DNA of 64,000 bases from Turritopsis dohrnii (lineage: Eukaryota; Cnidaria; Hydrozoa; Anthoathecata; Oceaniidae): assembly GCA_027922465.2 (NCBI GenBank), contig BQMF02000062.1:1209767-1273766 (forward strand). The letters are read 5' to 3'. Each line of letters begins with the position of its first letter. The stretch's first letter is position 1. The translations under genes were made by a program, and so were the position numbers. The notes under the pieces were generated by a model. It did no database searches. It was not told the origin of the DNA and saw only the letters and a list, made by a program, of their open reading frames with translations. This document shows, one piece after another, positions 1 to 11,875 of this stretch.

Positions 1-125
1 GGGGTCAACTAAATTTGTGAAATAAAAGATGATAGAAACTTACGAGTGTTTGGTGGAGGTTCACGTTGCGATGCTCCTTCGTCAGCAAATACCGATTCTA
101 AAAGCAACAGCAGCTATTATATAAT

Positions 126-1679
126 CTAGCTTGTAGTAAGAAAATCTTTTCGTATCATTTGAAATATCGTAAGGACTAACTGACCAAACTCTTCCACGTT
201 GGGCGGCAAGTCTTTATATGCCAGCCACGAATCCACAGTAGGTCTTGTTGGAATTAACTTGTCATAATCTGGTGGATCACAGTATCCCCAATTGACAGAG
301 GGGCTCCGTTCGTATTTTCCATAATTATGACTGTGACTATTCAAGATGTTGTCGTTTGGACACCAGAACCTTGCGCCACCATATTGTTGGCATGGCAACT
401 TGCATGGTGTTTCTGAACCCTCTGCTTGACCGTAGAACTTGGTGTTGTATTTATCCGAAAAGAATTTCGGGACTCTAGTCGGAATGGCCGGGCATCCTTC
501 AAATACTTTAGACCTTACAAAGCCATCAACATTTTTGTTGAAAAATATTCGCACCTTCTCAGCTACATCATGGACTTCTTTGATAAGTTTATCTAAAACG
601 TCTTCTTTGACAGTGCGTGCATTCCTTGTGTCTTCGTGAAAATCAACGTTTTCAGGGTAAAAGGTATTAGCTGCCGAATCCCAAAACTGCAGGGCCAGCT
701 GAGAATAGGGCGCTTTGTTACCGCCATCTGGTGATTTGGTAAACTGCACCCCTTGTATAGTTTCGTATCGTTTCTTGTACAGTGAATGAATTCCATATAT
801 AACTTCACGCCTCATGACAACCATTTCGTTTGCTAGTCCGCATGCGCCGATGCAATCATTTTCTGCCGTTTGAATACAACTCCCTTTTGGATTATAGCGT
901 CTATATTCCATGTATCCAGCGAACACATGCATCATCCAGCAGATCATGGTTGGTGACCAGTGTTGCGAATAAGTGACTTCAGATTCGTCTTGTGGAAAAA
1001 CTTCATGTTTGAGATTAACAATCTCCATCAGATCTCTCTCATCGAATTTTTCGCCACGTCGCAACAAGACTGGCATTTTTGCAAACTCCGTTCGTATGTC
1101 ATCAAAATGAGATGCTGTCATTGACTGAGAAATTTTCGATTCCACCTTTTCACGAATTTGATCCCAGACTCCTAATTTATTTGCTAAGAGAAAAAAATGA
1201 GCAATGTTATGATTGACAGTAATCGTAATAAAACCAGTCTCGATAACTCGAACTGTAACTTAAAACAACTCGGTTTTCCGTTGGTAGTTATCGAGAATTT
1301 TAACACAAAACCAGAATAAATACTAAGACTTACATCCGCTTACTCGTAGATAGATATCCAAAATAAGTCCTGAAAACGTTCCAGCCAAGTTTGAAGCAAT
1401 GCCCCCAACAGGTCCCATACCAACTGCGAAAAACAACACGTGCTTGAATGTTCCAAGGAAAGATTTGAAGGCTTGACTCATATGGTTGAATTCTTTAGGT
1501 GTATAGTCGACGAGAACGCCATTTTTTCTGGCTCTTTTCATCACACTGTATCTGATCTCTCGCAATTCTTCTGAGGTTGGAGGATTGCGCTTTGTAGAGT
1601 TACTTACATAGTTACAGTGCACGGAAAAACACAACATCAGACCAAAGGAAACACCGAGTAGCAAATGAGACCAATTCAT
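126..1679 (-). CDS. Two-exon gene, predicted secreted protein of about 467 aa, family not recognised
   Basis: Exon 1 runs 1679-1334 and exon 2 runs 1183-126. The intron (1333-1184) has a GTAAGT donor and a CTCTTAG acceptor. It is phase 1, and only this donor keeps exon 2 open; a second GTAAGC at 1343 would put a stop just after the junction. I start at the ATG at 1679 because it opens a classic signal peptide: a short start, then a hydrophobic core over about 15 residues. Next come a basic stretch (KRNPPTSEELREIRYSVMKR) and a glycine-rich amphipathic/hydrophobic segment (AVGMGPVGGIASNLAG). Exon 2 is soluble, rich in aromatic residues and has scattered cysteines, suggesting an extracellular fold with disulfides. 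A secreted protein whose N-terminal helical, glycine-containing segment precedes a large cysteine-bearing region recalls cnidarian pore-forming (box-jellyfish-type) proteins. That resemblance is only an impression, and no diagnostic motif was identified. The intron and the upstream flank hold fragments of a dispersed 'ACTCGAAC' repeat. Confidence 0.75.
1229..1289. repeat. 'ACTCGAAC' inverted-repeat fragment in the intron of the secreted-protein gene
   Basis: CTCGATAACTCGAACT at one side and AGTTATCGAG at the other make a small foldback. The same motif recurs at 1728-1798 (just upstream of the ATG) and at 37685-37757. It looks like the debris of a dispersed DNA-transposon family. Confidence 0.5.
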
Positions 1680-1727
1680 GCTGAAACGTAAATGAAAAGA
1701 TACAGTAGTATTCCGAGAACTCGGCAT

Positions 1728-1798
1728 CGAGGTTACTCGAACTCTCAGTAACTCGAACAACCTTGAGGTTGTAACTCGAAATTTCAGTAAATCGTAAT
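1728..1798. repeat. 'ACTCGAAC' repeat just upstream of the secreted-protein start codon
   Basis: It holds four spaced copies of ACTCGAA-type octamers (GAGGTTACTCGAAC, CAGTAACTCGAAC, GTAACTCGAA). It lies about 50 bp upstream (in transcription sense) of the ATG at 1679, so it sits in the promoter or 5' leader. Confidence 0.45.
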
Positions 1799-1839
1799 GT
1801 TTTAGTGATCTCTTACACAACGCACTCTCTTACAACAGA

Positions 1840-3940
1840 CCATCATTCGAATATTCCAATTTTTTTCAAACGTCAAGATTTTGCCAAACTGTTCTACCCT
1901 GCCTCGTTTCGATGTCATAATTTATTGAAAAGTATCACAAATTGTTCCCATAGTGATTTGGAGTTAAAAAAAACTTCAAGTAATTAAGGTATAACAAATA
2001 CAACACATCAAATCGAGGCGAAGCTTGATAGATTGATAAAATATATGACGATTGAGAACAGAAAGTCAGGAAATCTCCATGTAACAATACATATCACTAA
2101 AGTACCCCAAAAAGCAACGAGAAAAAATCATTAAAAATGCCTCCATATGTAAATGGTTAAACAGTTCACCTAGGAGGTTAAAAATTGACAAAACAAAAAG
2201 ACGACAGTCTATTGATTCTGCTGGAAATAGGCTCGTTGCGATAACCGGTGGCTCAGCAAAAAACTGAATTTTGAAATTATTGTTTAATTGCATAAATTAT
2301 TTGCAACAACAGAATCTTTGTATCTTCCTAGGTTTCCATGGTTTCACGTCAAAATTATCGATATTCTAGATTTGATGTTTCTAATGTATTATCGACAAGC
2401 AACTTGACCAAATTGAATTCCTACACATGTATAGCAAACAATGGTTTATGTCTGAAACAATTACCTGATTTGGTTTCCCTGATAAAATTTGATTACTCTG
2501 GTCTTCAAAAAGGAAATATTCCCACCAGAAAAGCAAATAAATTTTATATTTCATGCAGTTTAATTTTTTGTTTACAAAATCAGTCGGATCACTGATCAGT
2601 GGTTACTTTCTGTAAACAAACAATCCATTTTCTTCAGCATAATGGTCAAGTTTCGTTCGCTAATAAAACCACGGACCTATATGATAGCAGTATTTTAGTA
2701 CTGGAATAGTCATCCTGTATAAATATCTATTTTAATAATAATAATAGCATTGCAAAAACTAACAAGAAATCCTGCTGGTACATTTCTTGAAAACTTCCTG
2801 CGAAGGAGTGCATTTTGGGAAAAAAAGATGAAAAACTGGCCCAACTGGATTGTTAATGTAAAGTATTGAAGCGTATTTACAACCTCCAACCCAGAGCTTC
2901 TTGCCTTTTCGATGTGTGGAAGGCAAGAAAGCCTAGGCTCAAGGTTGGCGTATTTAGTGCCATCATATTTTCACTCATCAATGCTAAGTGTAAAAATGTA
3001 ATGTTTTCGTCACTTTTAACACAAGAAAATAACTGACTTTCTTCTCACTTCTGAAGTTCATAAGTAAATACAAACAAATAATTAAATACAAACAAATTAT
3101 TTGTTTTATTTTATAAATTTTCAAGACAAGACAATCAAAATACAAGATTTTCTCCATCACATAACTTGATAAAGTCAAGAGAATTGAATGTGATTTTTCA
3201 CTCACTTTTCTACATACAGCTCAATGAATCCAGTTTAGTGGTTATGTGTTTCATTGGATTTAGTGGAAAGTGAGATAGAAAAAGCATGGTACTGAAAAGT
3301 TAACTACTTCAGCTTAATGGAATGACTTCTGGTTAACAGTGTTGTATTTTCATACGGGCCTCCTTTACGAAAATACTCTCAAATAAAAATATTCCATGAG
3401 AAACAAAGAGTAATACTAACAAACACGCCACTCGAGTTTTAGCAATTTTTTTTTTCCACATGAATGTTACAAGTTGGAAAAAGGAGAAAGTTTTCAGGAG
3501 ATTGCTTGAAAGTAATATTCCACCCATTTAAAAAAAAACTAATCAGCTAAACATCCCGAACGGAGAGTGGTCTTTGACGTCACCGATAAAGATAATGGAC
3601 AGATAATGAATCATTATGAAAGTCAGAAGAGAACTGGGAATTTCCACGAGACAGCCAATCACTTATTTTCCTTTTTTTTTGCCATTTTGATATTGATAAG
3701 CTGTTGGCTCAGATCTTTTTCTTATTATTATTATGAGGGATTCTTACTACTGACACCACCCCTAGTGTCGCGACCTCTACGAACATCTAGAAAGAGTTTA
3801 GGCGCTACGAATTCTGTTGATATCAGCAATGAGTTGAAATCTGAGCAGACTTTATGAAGTGAATCTTTTGCTTAGCGTTGAAAAATATAAAACAATACGA
3901 ATAAGCAACATTTCTTTAAATTGTATTTCGATTTCTTTTT
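1840..3940. other. Gene-free stretch with two dispersed-repeat fragments
   Basis: There is no convincing coding region here; the short open frames have no recognisable protein character. A copy of the 'GCGAAGGAGTGCA' repeat lies near 2785-2830, and a copy of the 'CCACGAGRSAGCCAATC' repeat lies at 3640-3760. Confidence 0.5.
3640..3760 (+). repeat. Dispersed repeat R2 (copy 1)
   Basis: It carries TTTCCACGAGACAGCCAATCA followed about 100 bp later by CTTACTACTGACA. The same order of words is found at 28864-29075 and 54126-54305 (CCACGAGGGAGCCAATCA with CTACCGACATCAGCATAGTG, and TCTACGAGAGTCAATCA with CTGCTGACATCAGCACACTG). It is an old, diverged interspersed repeat with no coding capacity. Confidence 0.5.
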
Positions 3941-3951
3941 TCCCCGAAGAT

Positions 3952-3984
3952 ATAATACAATATAATACAATATAATACAATATT
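3952..3984. repeat. Microsatellite, (TATAATACAA)n
   Basis: There are about three and a half head-to-tail copies of a 10-bp unit, just downstream of the small tail-anchored ORF. Confidence 0.8.
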
Positions 3985-4016
3985 ATGTACATGATTTTAT
4001 ATTTGTATTGTTTGTT

Positions 4017-4286
4017 TCACAGCAAGCATATGGCGACAATGATGCATATCACAACCGCTCCCCCAGATCCTATCCGTCTCACGTAACGTTTAATTCTTAG
4101 AATTTTGTGAATTTTTCTTGATATTTTCATCGTCTCCTTTGAAGGTGTTTCTTGGAGATTAATAGTTTCAATTCCTTGCCCTAACATGCTATATTCCATT
4201 GGAGGAGCGCTAGGCTCAAGTTTATGATGGGTAAACCAACCATGTTGCTGTCTTGGAATGTGATCTTTGTAGTTCGAGTTCATCAT
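4017..4286 (-). CDS. Small tail-anchored membrane protein (89 aa) with a PSAP motif
   Basis: Two ATG codons in tandem open an 89-residue frame whose last 14-15 residues are purely hydrophobic (GAVVICIIVAICLL) and end at the stop. A strongly basic stretch (KIHKILRIKRYVRR) precedes them. This is the layout of a C-terminal tail anchor with the body in the cytosol. The N-terminal half is hydrophilic and carries EPSAPPMEY. This contains an exact PSAP tetrapeptide, the type bound by the ESCRT-I subunit Tsg101, overlapping a PPxxY (not a true PPxY). A TTTTAG acceptor lies about 5 bases before the first ATG, which suggests a 5' untranslated exon upstream and supports transcription. I do not recognise the family. 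The size leaves real doubt that it is a gene. Confidence 0.45.
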   Translation of the reverse strand: MMNSNYKDHIPRQQHGWFTHHKLEPSAPPMEYSMLGQGIETINLQETPSKETMKISRKIHKILRIKRYVRRIGSGGAVVICIIVAICLL

Positions 4287-4329
4287 TATACCTAAAACAT
4301 TTCAAAAAATATAATGAGGGTTTTTTGTG

Positions 4330-6200
4330 TATAGCTACGTAAATGATTTCAACTGTAAGAGATGGAGGCCAGTGTCAAACTACTTCAGATAACAATGAGG
4401 TTTTGTTGGAAATCTCAAATATGGTTACAGTAATTGACAAAAAAACGAGCTCAAAAATTCATAATGTATTTACCTTTGTTTGTAGAGGGTCAGAAGAAAA
4501 TTAGTAGTTTCGAAGACTGTAGCACAACTTCAATTAACAGGTCTACCAGTTACCTCAGTTGTTTTACTATCTATGTCTTCTTTGCTTTATGTACTGTCCG
4601 ATGTCATCTTTGTTTGTGTATGCTAGTGGATGTGTTTTATAATTTCATAGAGATTTTGAGGGAGTTTCCCCCATATACACATGGTGCAAGCATGTTAAAA
4701 AACAATGCCTGTATCAGCAAATTGGACATTATAACAATAACATATCCTTTATTGTTATTTAAAAGTTTTTTAATCAAAAGGAAACATAACATAAAAGAAA
4801 AACTAACAAAACAGTTTTCAAGATTGACGAATTAGTTTTATTTGTTCATAAAAACATGATTGCTTGCTTGATTGATTGATTGGGAATTGACATTATTAAA
4901 TGACGTAATAATCCGCTTTGTGTTGTTAGAACAAGACAAAAGTTAGCTGGACTTTCATCCAAACTTAATAAGTTTTGCGTAGTTTGAGTACGACAGTTTT
5001 TACGATTTTAAGCTAGTTTAGGTTTCATAACGTGCTCAAAGTACGCAAAAATAATTGATTTGAGCGTCATCTAGCGCAAATTAATTAAAAGTGTTTCCGA
5101 ATTTTTTCGTTACTTAACGGAATATTTTGTAAACTCAAAATGAAAGGTATTCCGGCGAAACATTATCAACGTAAGCAACCGTTAAATGTGGAATGCATGA
5201 AATTGCTTCTGACGTAAAAGAAATCTTGCACTGATGTATTAGCCTAGGATTTCCTTCATAATGAACATTTTCATGCGTCAATGAAATATTTTGTTATTGT
5301 CTTTAATGTCATACTTTTTAACTAAAGCTAAAAGTTTTATATTTTGTAGAAAGACTTTTAAATGCACATGGTTTTTAGGTCACCTCGACCTTTAATAACC
5401 ACTTTAGAGCGAATAATGTCTGCAAAGGCGGATACGGCGCTTTAAAAAGGCTAGCTGCAAAGCCATCTAACTTTTTAAAGTCGCGGGTTTTGGGAGGTAG
5501 TGGACCCCCACTTGGCGGCCTAGACACTTGCAACAATTTAGTAATTTAAACAGCCAAATTCACTCGAAGTACATAACATCTCAAGATATGATCACAAATC
5601 ACTTTTACATTTCAATTATTTTCGCTTGGATGTTTGAAAGTCTCTCATATCTGGCTACGGAAAATTTGCTTAGGAGATGGTTTTCTGAGACTTTACGTAA
5701 TTATTTACTAGTACATTTTTATGTGACATTTTCATATAAATCGGAGATGACTCATTTGAGATTCTCGCAGCCATTTTGTTTCAATAGAAAATATCTAAAA
5801 AACGATATTGGAAGTTTATGTGTTAAACGCATTTGTTAAAAATTCTCTGCGAAGGAGTGCACTACTATAGAAATATACACACAAATTCAATAAAAATACT
5901 CTGCGTCGTAGAGAGTTTGATGTTTTTTTTAAATGAATCACCAGTAAACAATTGAAATAACTTTGTTTTTCAAGAAAGTGCAAATGACGCGAAACTGAGA
6001 AAACTTTGTAAAACAACTTTCCATAATACAAGATTATAAAGAATAAAAAAAAATTTATTACTAGTAATCTACAGTGAAAAAAATTAGATGCTTCAATATT
6101 TAAAATTTCATACTCAGCGGGAACTGATAACTCGAATTTATTTATTTGTTTATTTATTTATAACATTGCTACTCCAAATAACATTCGTGATATTGGTGTT
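4330..6200. other. Gene-free AT-rich stretch
   Basis: No gene is recognised. Around 5395-5520 there is a locally GC-richer patch that reads like a broken coding fragment (no start, frame unclear). A copy of dispersed repeat R1 lies at 5832-5912. Confidence 0.45.
5832..5912 (+). repeat. Dispersed repeat R1 (copy)
   Basis: The core reads TCTCTGCGAAGGAGTGCA, then TATAGAAATATACACA, then TCAATAAAAATACTCTGCGTCG. Matching copies are at 9857-9945, 29909-29995 and 40400-40490, with partial ones near 2785 and 11990. The two GC-richer ends (CTGCGAAGGAGTGCA and TGCGCTTCGTCGCAG) are near inverted repeats of each other, so the unit folds into a hairpin of about 75 bp. Confidence 0.65.
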
Positions 6201-6214
6201 GGCATACAGTTTAA

Positions 6215-6361
6215 CTGCCAATTTGAGACCATCAAAACTTGACAGTGTAAACCTTGTTAAATTTGTTTGGGATAGTGAGCATTTAGTCACGTGATGACTC
6301 GTTCTTCCAAACACTTTTATAAGAATTTTCACCAATAAGTTTGATGGTCTCAAATTGGCAG
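6215..6361. mobile_element. MITE, family A/B, 147 bp, with perfect 22-bp terminal inverted repeats
   Basis: The left end (CTGCCAATTTGAGACCATC...) and right end are exact reverse complements over 22 bp. Read on the - strand, the interior (GTTTGGAAGAACGAGTCATC, then CACGTGAC, then ATCCCAAACAA and TTTAACAAGGTTT) matches the interior of the element at 53451-53603. The end sequences differ between the two copies but stay complementary within each. No clear target duplication is seen. Confidence 0.8.
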
Positions 6362-6369
6362 ATAAACAT

Positions 6370-8330
6370 ACTCTTGGAATTGAATACAAAGCCATCTCCC
6401 TGACAATATCAAAAGTCATATTAATTTCAATAATTTCGACCCTAGGGCTTTTGGCTTATGTAGTGACATAAGAGAGTGAAGAAGCCCGGGCATCAAGGGT
6501 TTTTTAATGCATCGTTTTTATGCAACTCACTGCATAATGTGACCAGGGATATGTAAAAGCGTGCATCACACATCCAGTTAAGCTTTTACATAACCCTAAC
6601 GTATTTAGTCATTGAGCTTCCGAGTTGTGGTACAAGTAAAAAAATACAAGGGAGTTTGACCATGTCAACGTCAAATTTATAGCCGCTTGTCTCTTTTTGA
6701 GTGGACCCAATTTTTAAACTCCAAGAAAAAGGAAAGATATCCTTAGATATCGAAATTGCAATGAGATCGTATGTTTTTTTATTGAATAACAATTTCATCA
6801 GGTAAGATAGAAGTTTCGGCTGCCGTAAAAAAATTTCAAAATTTTTTACAACTCTCGAACTTTTCCTTGAATTACAGAAAGAAATGCTCGCAAGAAATGT
6901 CATATGTTGGAAAGTGTACACAAACAATGTGGTCTTCATGTGAGCCTGCTGTCAGATTAATGTGTCCTTTCTTCTTTTTGCACATTTAAGTTAAATGCGG
7001 CAACCCAACGGTCCCAAATCTGTTGGAGTTTTCCCCGAAAACCCATCGTCTCTATGATTTTCGTAAAAATTACAAATAAAATGTTCTTGACCTTCCATTG
7101 AGAAGAGAACTGTAATGGTGTTATTAAGAACCTCACAATAACGATATGAACATCGAGGCCAAGCCCTTATTCATATACTGGTGCGGGCGAAGAAAAGAAT
7201 AGACAAGAGAGCCTGGGTTTGAGGTTGTTGCCAAAGTATCAACTTCAATATAAAAGATATCTTTTGATAGAATCCAAAGAAACCGAACTTTCCGGGCGTT
7301 TTTTCGGGTTTTGAAACTTTAGACATAAAAATACCGATTTGATAACTCTTTCGATATTCAATGATTTACTTGTTAAAAAGATTTAATGAATAAAATCTTC
7401 ACTGAAATGATACTTTTCAATTCTTTAACTCGTCACTAGCCTACTATGCTTGGGATTTAACATAGCACAGGTGATATGCGCGTTCTAGCGAAAATAAGTA
7501 AGACCAAAAACACTCAAGTTCACTCAAGTGAACGATGAACAGTGTTTCAATATTGGAGCAGATCCTGCGTGGTACTAAGTTCCCTGGAGACAAACATCTC
7601 TTATACCACCCATGGTTTATTGTGATAGGAATTGTCGAAATGCCATCCGGTAGATATTGATGATAATTTTATTATATCGTGTCTGATTTTTCAGCCATAC
7701 TTGAAACATTTCGCAATGCGTTAACAGGAATCATCTTTCAGGTGTTGGAAGCTAACACTTTAAAAAAACAAAGATTTATTCACGACAAACTTTTGCACGA
7801 CACTTCAAACACTCCATTTATGGTGGATGGCAAAAACATCGTTCGTATGGCGAGAAATTTTTGAGATGACATTGAGTAGTCAATATTTTATTTACTTAAC
7901 TTAATTTATGGCACACAACATTATTTATTCATGACATCCAGCGACCACAAATCGTATTTACAAGTACTTATCATTGTTAGTATAAAAAGGCTCGTAAACA
8001 CTATCAAACATTTTGGTGGCTTCTTACACAAGGATATATTTCCTGACAGCAGCATTAGTCTATCAATTTAGGCATTGCGCAATTTTCAAATATCAGATTA
8101 AATTCCAGCAAAAGTCAAATGACCTTCGACAAAATCTGACAAAATCTGGCAAACATGTGCGAATTTTGTTTCAAATGCCGCTCTCAATCTGCTGAGCACG
8201 TGGCGGTGAAACTGTCATTTACTTGATACTTACAAGTATGGAGATAATACACCTCTTGAGCTTTATGGATGTCCTCTCGGTTTTAGCAACTATTTTCACC
8301 TCTAGATTGGTTCCAGATCCTTTTTAGCAT
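6370..8330. other. Gene-free AT-rich stretch
   Basis: No gene is recognised. The longest open frame (6586-6939, - strand) has no protein-like character. A GC-richer fragment at 7195-7230 resembles the tail of repeat R1. Confidence 0.45.
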
Positions 8331-8334
8331 AGAT

Positions 8335-8388
8335 TTTTATATATTAATTTCAACAAGGGTTCTCCCTTGTTGAAATTAATATATAAAA
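8335..8388. repeat. Perfect 25-bp hairpin with a 4-base loop
   Basis: Bases 8335-8359 are the exact reverse complement of 8364-8388, and the loop is TTCT. The stem ends in three G:C pairs next to the loop and is otherwise AT-rich. No partner copy or gene was found next to it. It could be a terminal palindrome of an element or a small hairpin RNA locus. Confidence 0.9.
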
Positions 8389-9856
8389 TAATATTGTTTT
8401 AAGTCAATTAGATGAGTATTTTAAGTAAAGATTTATTATGATTTTATGATTTGAAAACTGAAACCAAATATTGTAAAACGCCCTAACTCATTATTAACTG
8501 ATTATTTCCATACTTCGTTAACATAATAAAACGCCCCAATGCAAATAGTTGTTGCAGTACACCACCAAACATAGAAAAACACCTTAACGTAAGTAGCTCT
8601 TTCAATACTCCGCCCAGCATGACAAAACAATACACTCATGGCATGTATTAATTAACTGCGACGTTACATTCATTGCTCCGTTTCCAATCTGAACAAAATG
8701 GTCATGGTACAAACACAGGTTTCTAATCAGTAGAGTATTGAGTTGTTGAGTGTCCAAATTGTCATGAAAAATGGACCATCATCAAAATTTGGTTCAAATT
8801 TTGCTCAAAATGCCATGTTATAACCAAATTATTAAAAATGATCCACAGTTAAGAATTCAGCATTATCAAATCATAATGCCAATTAAAAAAATTATTTACC
8901 TTAGCCTCTAATCTATAGGCAAATAGATGTCAGGCTAAAATCTAAAAATTTAAATATTTTAGCTTGATATAGCTTTTGTTTTACTTGAACTTACATTCAG
9001 GTTATTCCAGGTTGTCTGTATTCTAATTATCCCGATCCCCCAAAACACAACAAGAAAAAAACCAAACCAAAACAAAAAAAGTTAGGGTTATGGCTACGGT
9101 TAGGATTAAGTAAATTTTTACTATAATTTGGCCTTTGCATCGCTGAAGTTGTCGTCCTCTTCATCACATTTCTGTGTCTTCTTTACATGATCTTTTTTAC
9201 ATAGCTGGTATCTGACAGACAAGGGAAATGTTCGAACCATGTCATTCCTTTTTGGGGACCATGTCCACAATGGATTGTTTCAATCGATATAAGAATTTTT
9301 TCTTATATTTTCTTCGTGCATGCAACGCAAATTTTATTCATCTTCAGGTGAAAAATGATATGTTTTGATGTCATTTATGAAAACGTCTAGTTAGTAATCA
9401 TTTGTATCAAATATGATCAAAGTGAATGAAAAATAGCGAGCCGAAGTGAATCAAGCAGCTTCAGAAAAGCTGATTTTTTATTTCATTTTCGTTAACTTGA
9501 TTGCCTATCAAACTTTTGGGTGAGAGATGGAGACATTACGTAACCAAATGCTCACTTTCCCATACAAATTTTACTAGGCTTACACCATGATGTGTGGATG
9601 GTCAGAGACAAACTATATGACCAATTCCAATAACATGTTGTTTGTTATTGTTGTATGGAAGATACACAAAAAGGTTTCAAAATGGAGAGTGCAATTGTGA
9701 AGTGGTTATTTCATGTTATCGCCACTTCTCGAACAAAATGTCAAAGCAAATAATTTTTCTGAAGCACAAGATGTAACTTGACCAGAGATTCAGTTTAGAA
9801 AGTGAGAGGAAAGGTGGGGAGTGTCAACAACACAATAATTTTTTTTTTCAGTGGGC

Positions 9857-9945
9857 AAATTTATTGAAAAATCACTGCGAAGGAGTGCATTTCTATAGAT
9901 AGATATACACTATCTCAATAAAAGTGCTCTTCATCGCAGTGACTT
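9857..9945 (+). repeat. Dispersed repeat R1 (copy)
   Basis: It reads ATCACTGCGAAGGAGTGCAT, then TATAGATAGATATACACTAT, then TCAATAAAAGTGCTCTTCATCGC. It has the same order as the copies at 5832, 29909 and 40400. The flank after it (CCTCCAAACCCAGG) is shared with the copy near 2880, so the full repeat is longer than the hairpin core. Confidence 0.65.
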
Positions 9946-10697
9946 GATAATACTGAATACGATTTTTGCCTCCAAACCCAGGACATCTTGCGTTTTGTAT
10001 GAAAGGCCCGAACTTGAGATTGTAAAGTGATATATGATATATGATTCCCATAAGGAGATTGAATGGGATAGTGTACTCGTTGCTAAGCAACAGCGTGAAA
10101 TCTTATCGATCAAGAAAAAAATTCTGTATTTCAATATGCAACTAAAGACCTTCCAAAGAAGAATTTATACACGCACGCGACTTAGTTATTTCTTGGTATG
10201 TTGGATTTGTCAATCTATTGAAAGTGTGAACACGCTCAGTTGTTTAAAACTGGTTTGTAAGCCGATATATTTATTATTCCTTACTCGCATTTGGTGTTTT
10301 ATTTGAGAATTTTCAAATTCGAAGATACGCTTTTCCGCCCATAAGCTAATTTTTATGGCGCTTAATTAAAGAGAATGACGAATCATGATTATGTAAGGCG
10401 GTATTTAAGAGATCATCAAACTTTCGTATGCACAAACTACTTGCAGAATATTGCTTGGTTTGGCAAATGAAGTAATGCAAGTATTTTCTTATGAAACAAG
10501 TGATGAACATTTGGAAAATATTCGGATAAGTTCCGAAAACTATTATCCTCCATAAGACTATATTATATTGGTAAGGTTTTGACTTGGATTTTGAGTTGAT
10601 TTTTTGAGTTGAAAATACACATATTTTTATAAGCAACAAGTTTATAAGCTACACTAGTAAATTTTCTCAAAATGTCAAGCAACAATAAATTCGATAA

Positions 10698-10881
10698 ATT
10701 AGCAACATGAAATTTTGAAACGATGCAACACTAGCATAAGTCACAGCACATTTTTTACACTAGGTTGTAACACTAGGTTGTGCGCTCTATGCAATGATTT
10801 GAATGTCCAATACTTTACTTTACTTTAATTAAACAAGATTAGTTTTACATAAATTAGCAACATGAAATTTTGAAACGATGC
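10698..10881 (+). repeat. Local duplication containing TTAGCAACATGAAATTTTG
   Basis: A 30-base segment at 10698-10727 recurs at 10852-10881. Downstream words (CACAGCACATTT, ACACTAGGTTG) are also shared, so a unit of about 150 bp was duplicated in tandem and has since diverged. Confidence 0.65.
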
Positions 10882-11826
10882 AGCACTTACATAGCTACAG
10901 CACATTTCTTAAAATTGCCACACTAGGTTGCAGTATTATGTCCCTACACTTTGTACTTAAATACTTAACCTTACACAGGTATTCAAGACTGGAAGTACAT
11001 ATTTTTTTCGATTAATTCTTAGCAACAAATTAAGCAACATTACTACAACACTACTACTAAGGTCTGACCTTGGTTGCTTATAATTAAACACATGTATTCA
11101 AAAGAAATTCAATTAAACAAATTCACTAACTAGCAACCTCATATCCAGAGTCTCTTTGCTGTTTTGATCTACTGGATGGCGGCGGGCGTTTAAAAGAGGG
11201 GAGCGCTTATAAAATTGTTTCAAAAGGCCCTTTACATAAAATGGTGAGAGGTGTTAAAAATAAATACTTATTTGCACTTTTATCATTCAACTTCACTCTG
11301 AAAAACTATGTGAATATTATACTGCACTTAAAAGAAGGGGTGCTAAAAAGAGGAAATACAGTATTCAAATCTTGAAAATCCTGTTTCGTTTCTGAATATT
11401 AAGACGTCTAGTCTAGACACTCATATGGTGAAAGGAATACAACATAGGCCTCAGCGCAAGATTGATGTAGACAACAATGAGAACAACAGCAATCAATATG
11501 ACAATATCTTTTGGTTTCAAAGTATCTTGATAAAAAAACACAGGGGCTTGAATTTCTTGGTTCTTTTGGAAGTACTTTTTCAAATTTTCAATTTGATTTT
11601 ATGAAATCATAGTCAATCTAAAAGGATTTCTACCCTAACTGGTATAGTATACCCATTTCTTCATCTCACAATACTGAAGCGATGGGAAATTGAGAAAAAG
11701 AAAAAGAAAAAGAAAAATAGCAAAAAAGTTACAAACAGCCTCATACTCTCATTACTCAACGAAGATTGACAGATTTTAAACTCTGGCTAGGTAAATTGAT
11801 TACGTGAGCTTTTGTGACATCTGAAA

Positions 11827-11875
11827 GGACCCATCACTTTTGTGTCATCTGAAAGGACCCATCACTTTTGTGTCA
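11827..11875 (+). repeat. Two-copy tandem repeat, unit about 26 bp
   Basis: GTGACATCTGAAAGGACCC plus ATCACTTTT is followed at once by GTGTCATCTGAAAGGACCC plus ATCACTTTT. No function is evident. Confidence 0.75.

Noticed and set aside
1333..1344. Alternative donor GTAAGC ten bases before the chosen one in the secreted-protein gene
   Set aside because: Using it puts exon 2 in the wrong phase with an early stop.
2338..2595. 85-residue + strand frame
   Set aside because: No domain, no splice context, and a composition expected from AT-rich DNA.
3567..3857. 96-residue + strand frame
   Set aside because: It overlaps dispersed repeat R2, so the frame is a by-product.
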